The position numbers and the translations under genes are program-made. The notes beneath the pieces were generated by a model. The model was not told the DNA's origin. It saw nothing but the letters and a program-made list of their open reading frames with translations, and did not search any database. A DNA stretch of 7,938 nt from an uncultured Clostridia bacterium (GTDB lineage Bacteria > Bacillota_A > Clostridia > TANB77 > CAG-508). Shown here in pieces: positions 7,437 to 7,938 of the stretch; within the stretch, counting starts at the first letter, position 1; each line of letters opens with the position of its first letter. The stretch covers positions 1 through 7,938 of the forward strand of contig CANPZA010000070.1 in NCBI GenBank assembly GCA_947588915.1, given 5' to 3'.

Positions 7437-7462
7437 GCTAGTTCTAATTAATCTTATATAAG
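7435..7462 (+). promoter_or_regulatory. Weak promoter candidate upstream of spoIIID
   Basis: TTGCTA (7435-7440) and TATAAG (7457-7462) sit 16 bases apart, a partial sigma-A match whose -35 overlaps the T-tract of the preceding terminator. A 6-bp inverted repeat, GAATAC (7462-7467) with GTATTC (7480-7485), follows and could be an operator. spoIIID is normally driven by sporulation sigma-E, and no well-spaced sigma-E site is clear here. Confidence 0.25.
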
Positions 7463-7489
7463 AATACAATTAAACAAAAGTATTCATAT

Positions 7490-7494
7490 GGGGG
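7490..7494 (+). promoter_or_regulatory. Ribosome binding site deciding the spoIIID start
   Basis: GGGGG at 7490-7494 is eight bases before ATG 7503. It overlaps the upstream ATG at 7488, which has no ribosome binding site of its own. The start is therefore placed at 7503, which also matches where SpoIIID proteins begin relative to their helix-turn-helix. Confidence 0.65.
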
Positions 7495-7502
7495 TTTGCT
7501 TT

Positions 7503-7742
7503 ATGAGGGGTATATCAATTGATGAGCGTGCTATAGATTTGGCGCACTATATAATAGATTCAAAAGATACGGTAAGAGGTGCTGCTAAAAAATTTGGAAT
7601 TTCAAAATCGACCGTACACACAGATGTAACTCAAAAGAACGGTAGGAAATTTGGACAAGTTATTCCAAAAAGTATTGAAATAAAAAAAGTTTTTCTAGCA
7701 GAAAAGAATCCAGTTGTGAAATTGTTGTTGGTAATAAAATAA
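7503..7742 (+). pseudogene. spoIIID: spoIIID-like sporulation regulator, C-terminus disrupted
   Basis: SpoIIID is a small DNA-binding regulator of mother-cell genes during endospore formation. Residues 1-44 fit it well: ERAIDLAHYIIDSKDTVR (8-25) and the helix-turn-helix AAKKFGISKSTVHTDVT (27-43). After Q44 this frame reads a lysine-rich tail ending VVKLLLVIK, unlike the family, which continues with a helix of the E-L-x-x-V-x-x-V-L type and then a basic RHIRGGxAT tail. The +1 frame at 7636-7680 reads NLDKLFQKVLK, which resembles the missing helix, and then meets a stop at 7681. No frame after that gives a clear RHIRGGxAT segment. At least one indel near 7632-7637 (an AAAA run) plus further decay is the simplest reading. 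The 79-residue product would keep only the helix-turn-helix and lack the C-terminal basic DNA contact. Strong terminators flank it. Loss would imply impaired sporulation, unless another copy exists. Confidence 0.75.
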
Positions 7743-7789
7743 TAGAATAGAGTATTTTGAGTAAATGAACTTAAAATACTTTATTTTAT
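7742..7789 (+). terminator. Long hairpin terminator after spoIIID
   Basis: Bases 7742-7762 can pair with 7769-7789 without interruption: 21 base pairs, three of them G-U, around a six-base loop. The inner part, AGTATTTT (7751-7758) with AAAATACT (7773-7780), is followed by a T-rich stretch TTTATTTTAT (7780-7789). It starts on the last base of the spoIIID stop codon, and the RNase H-like gene has its own promoter just downstream. A terminator is the simplest reading. Confidence 0.72.
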
Positions 7790-7809
7790 ATAAAAGTAAA
7801 AACAAATGT

Positions 7810-7838
7810 TTGACAAAATGAAATAAATAATATATAAT
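7810..7838 (+). promoter_or_regulatory. Consensus sigma-A promoter of the RNase H-like gene
   Basis: A perfect TTGACA (7810-7815) and a perfect TATAAT (7833-7838) are separated by exactly 17 bases. Transcription should start near 7845, giving a leader of roughly 20 bases before the TTG start. It is by far the best promoter in the window and suggests steady, vegetative expression of the gene at the right edge. Confidence 0.88.
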
Positions 7839-7863
7839 GCAAAAAAAGATAGGATGTGATGAT

Positions 7864-7938
7864 TTGGAAAAAGAAAGCACATATGTAATTTATACAGATG
7901 CAAGTTTTGATGATTTTACCAAAATAGGAACTTATGCA
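7864..7938 (+). CDS. RNase H-like protein, N-terminus only (runs off edge)
   Basis: From TTG 7864 the frame is open to the window end, giving 25 residues: MEKESTYVIYTDASFDDFTKIGTYA. The pattern of a hydrophobic strand, then TDAS (11-14), a polar turn and IGTYA fits the first two strands of the RNase H fold, with D12 as the first metal-binding carboxylate. RNase H cuts the RNA strand of RNA-DNA hybrids; related folds occur in reverse-transcriptase-like domains, so the exact type is open. The nearby ATGs at 7854 and 7859 and the GTG at 7856 all lead to early stops, which leaves TTG as the start. AGGA at 7851-7854 lies nine bases upstream. A perfect sigma-A promoter precedes it. The remaining catalytic residues lie outside the window, so the call rests on one motif. 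Confidence 0.6.
   Translation, partial: MEKESTYVIYTDASFDDFTKIGTYA

Noticed and set aside
7462..7492. Sigma-E type promoter (ATA ... CATA) for spoIIID
   Set aside because: The spacing between the elements is longer than the usual range, and the -10 would overlap the ribosome binding site, placing the transcript start after it.
7695..7880. Minus-strand 61-codon frame across the hairpin and RNase H promoter
   Set aside because: It crosses a terminator-like stem and a perfect + strand promoter, is rich in F/Y/I, and matches nothing recognised.
1..7938. CRISPR array, tRNA, rRNA or insertion sequence
   Set aside because: No regularly spaced direct repeats, cloverleaf-like segments, rRNA-like blocks, transposase or terminal inverted repeats were seen.

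Overview
The window is very AT-rich, with AGA/ATA-heavy codon use and strong AGGAG-type ribosome binding sites. It carries a SpoIIID-like gene and a clostridial-type CmpB-family membrane protein gene. Together these point to a low-GC Firmicute of the class Clostridia, probably an uncultured or host-associated lineage; species cannot be given. All tryptophans sit at TGG and the intact genes stop at TAA or TAG, so nothing suggests recoding of TGA. All recognised genes lie on the + strand.

Layout. Positions 1-153 are non-coding as far as can be seen: an inverted-repeat cluster at the left edge, then an extended -10 promoter. Positions 154-1465 hold a tightly packed pair: tcdA (cyclic t6A tRNA modification) and a membrane PAP2-type phosphatase with a TTG start. 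Positions 1532-2171 encode a CmpB-family membrane protein broken by one extra base near 1694. Positions 2232-5687 encode a large SNF2-family ATPase with an N-terminal SWIM zinc finger and a charged helix. Positions 5755-7317 hold a two-gene unit: a protein with an N-terminal SEC-C zinc motif, then a TPR-like helical protein. Positions 7318-7487 hold a hairpin that covers a strong Shine-Dalgarno, a seven-codon ORF, and a good intrinsic terminator. Positions 7503-7742 hold a spoIIID-like gene whose DNA-binding half is intact but whose C-terminal half is scrambled by frameshift. A 21-bp hairpin and a consensus sigma-A promoter follow, then the first 25 codons of an RNase H-like gene that runs off the right edge.

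How the genes fit together. tcdA and the phosphatase look translationally coupled but are not functionally linked in any obvious way. The SNF2, SEC-C and TPR genes form a same-strand run of two zinc-binding proteins and one helical-repeat protein. That could be a nucleic-acid-associated module, but the grouping is inference and no known defence system is recognised. The window is mostly ordinary chromosomal content. The most notable points are the two disrupted genes, including a sporulation regulator, and the structured RNA around 7328-7436.
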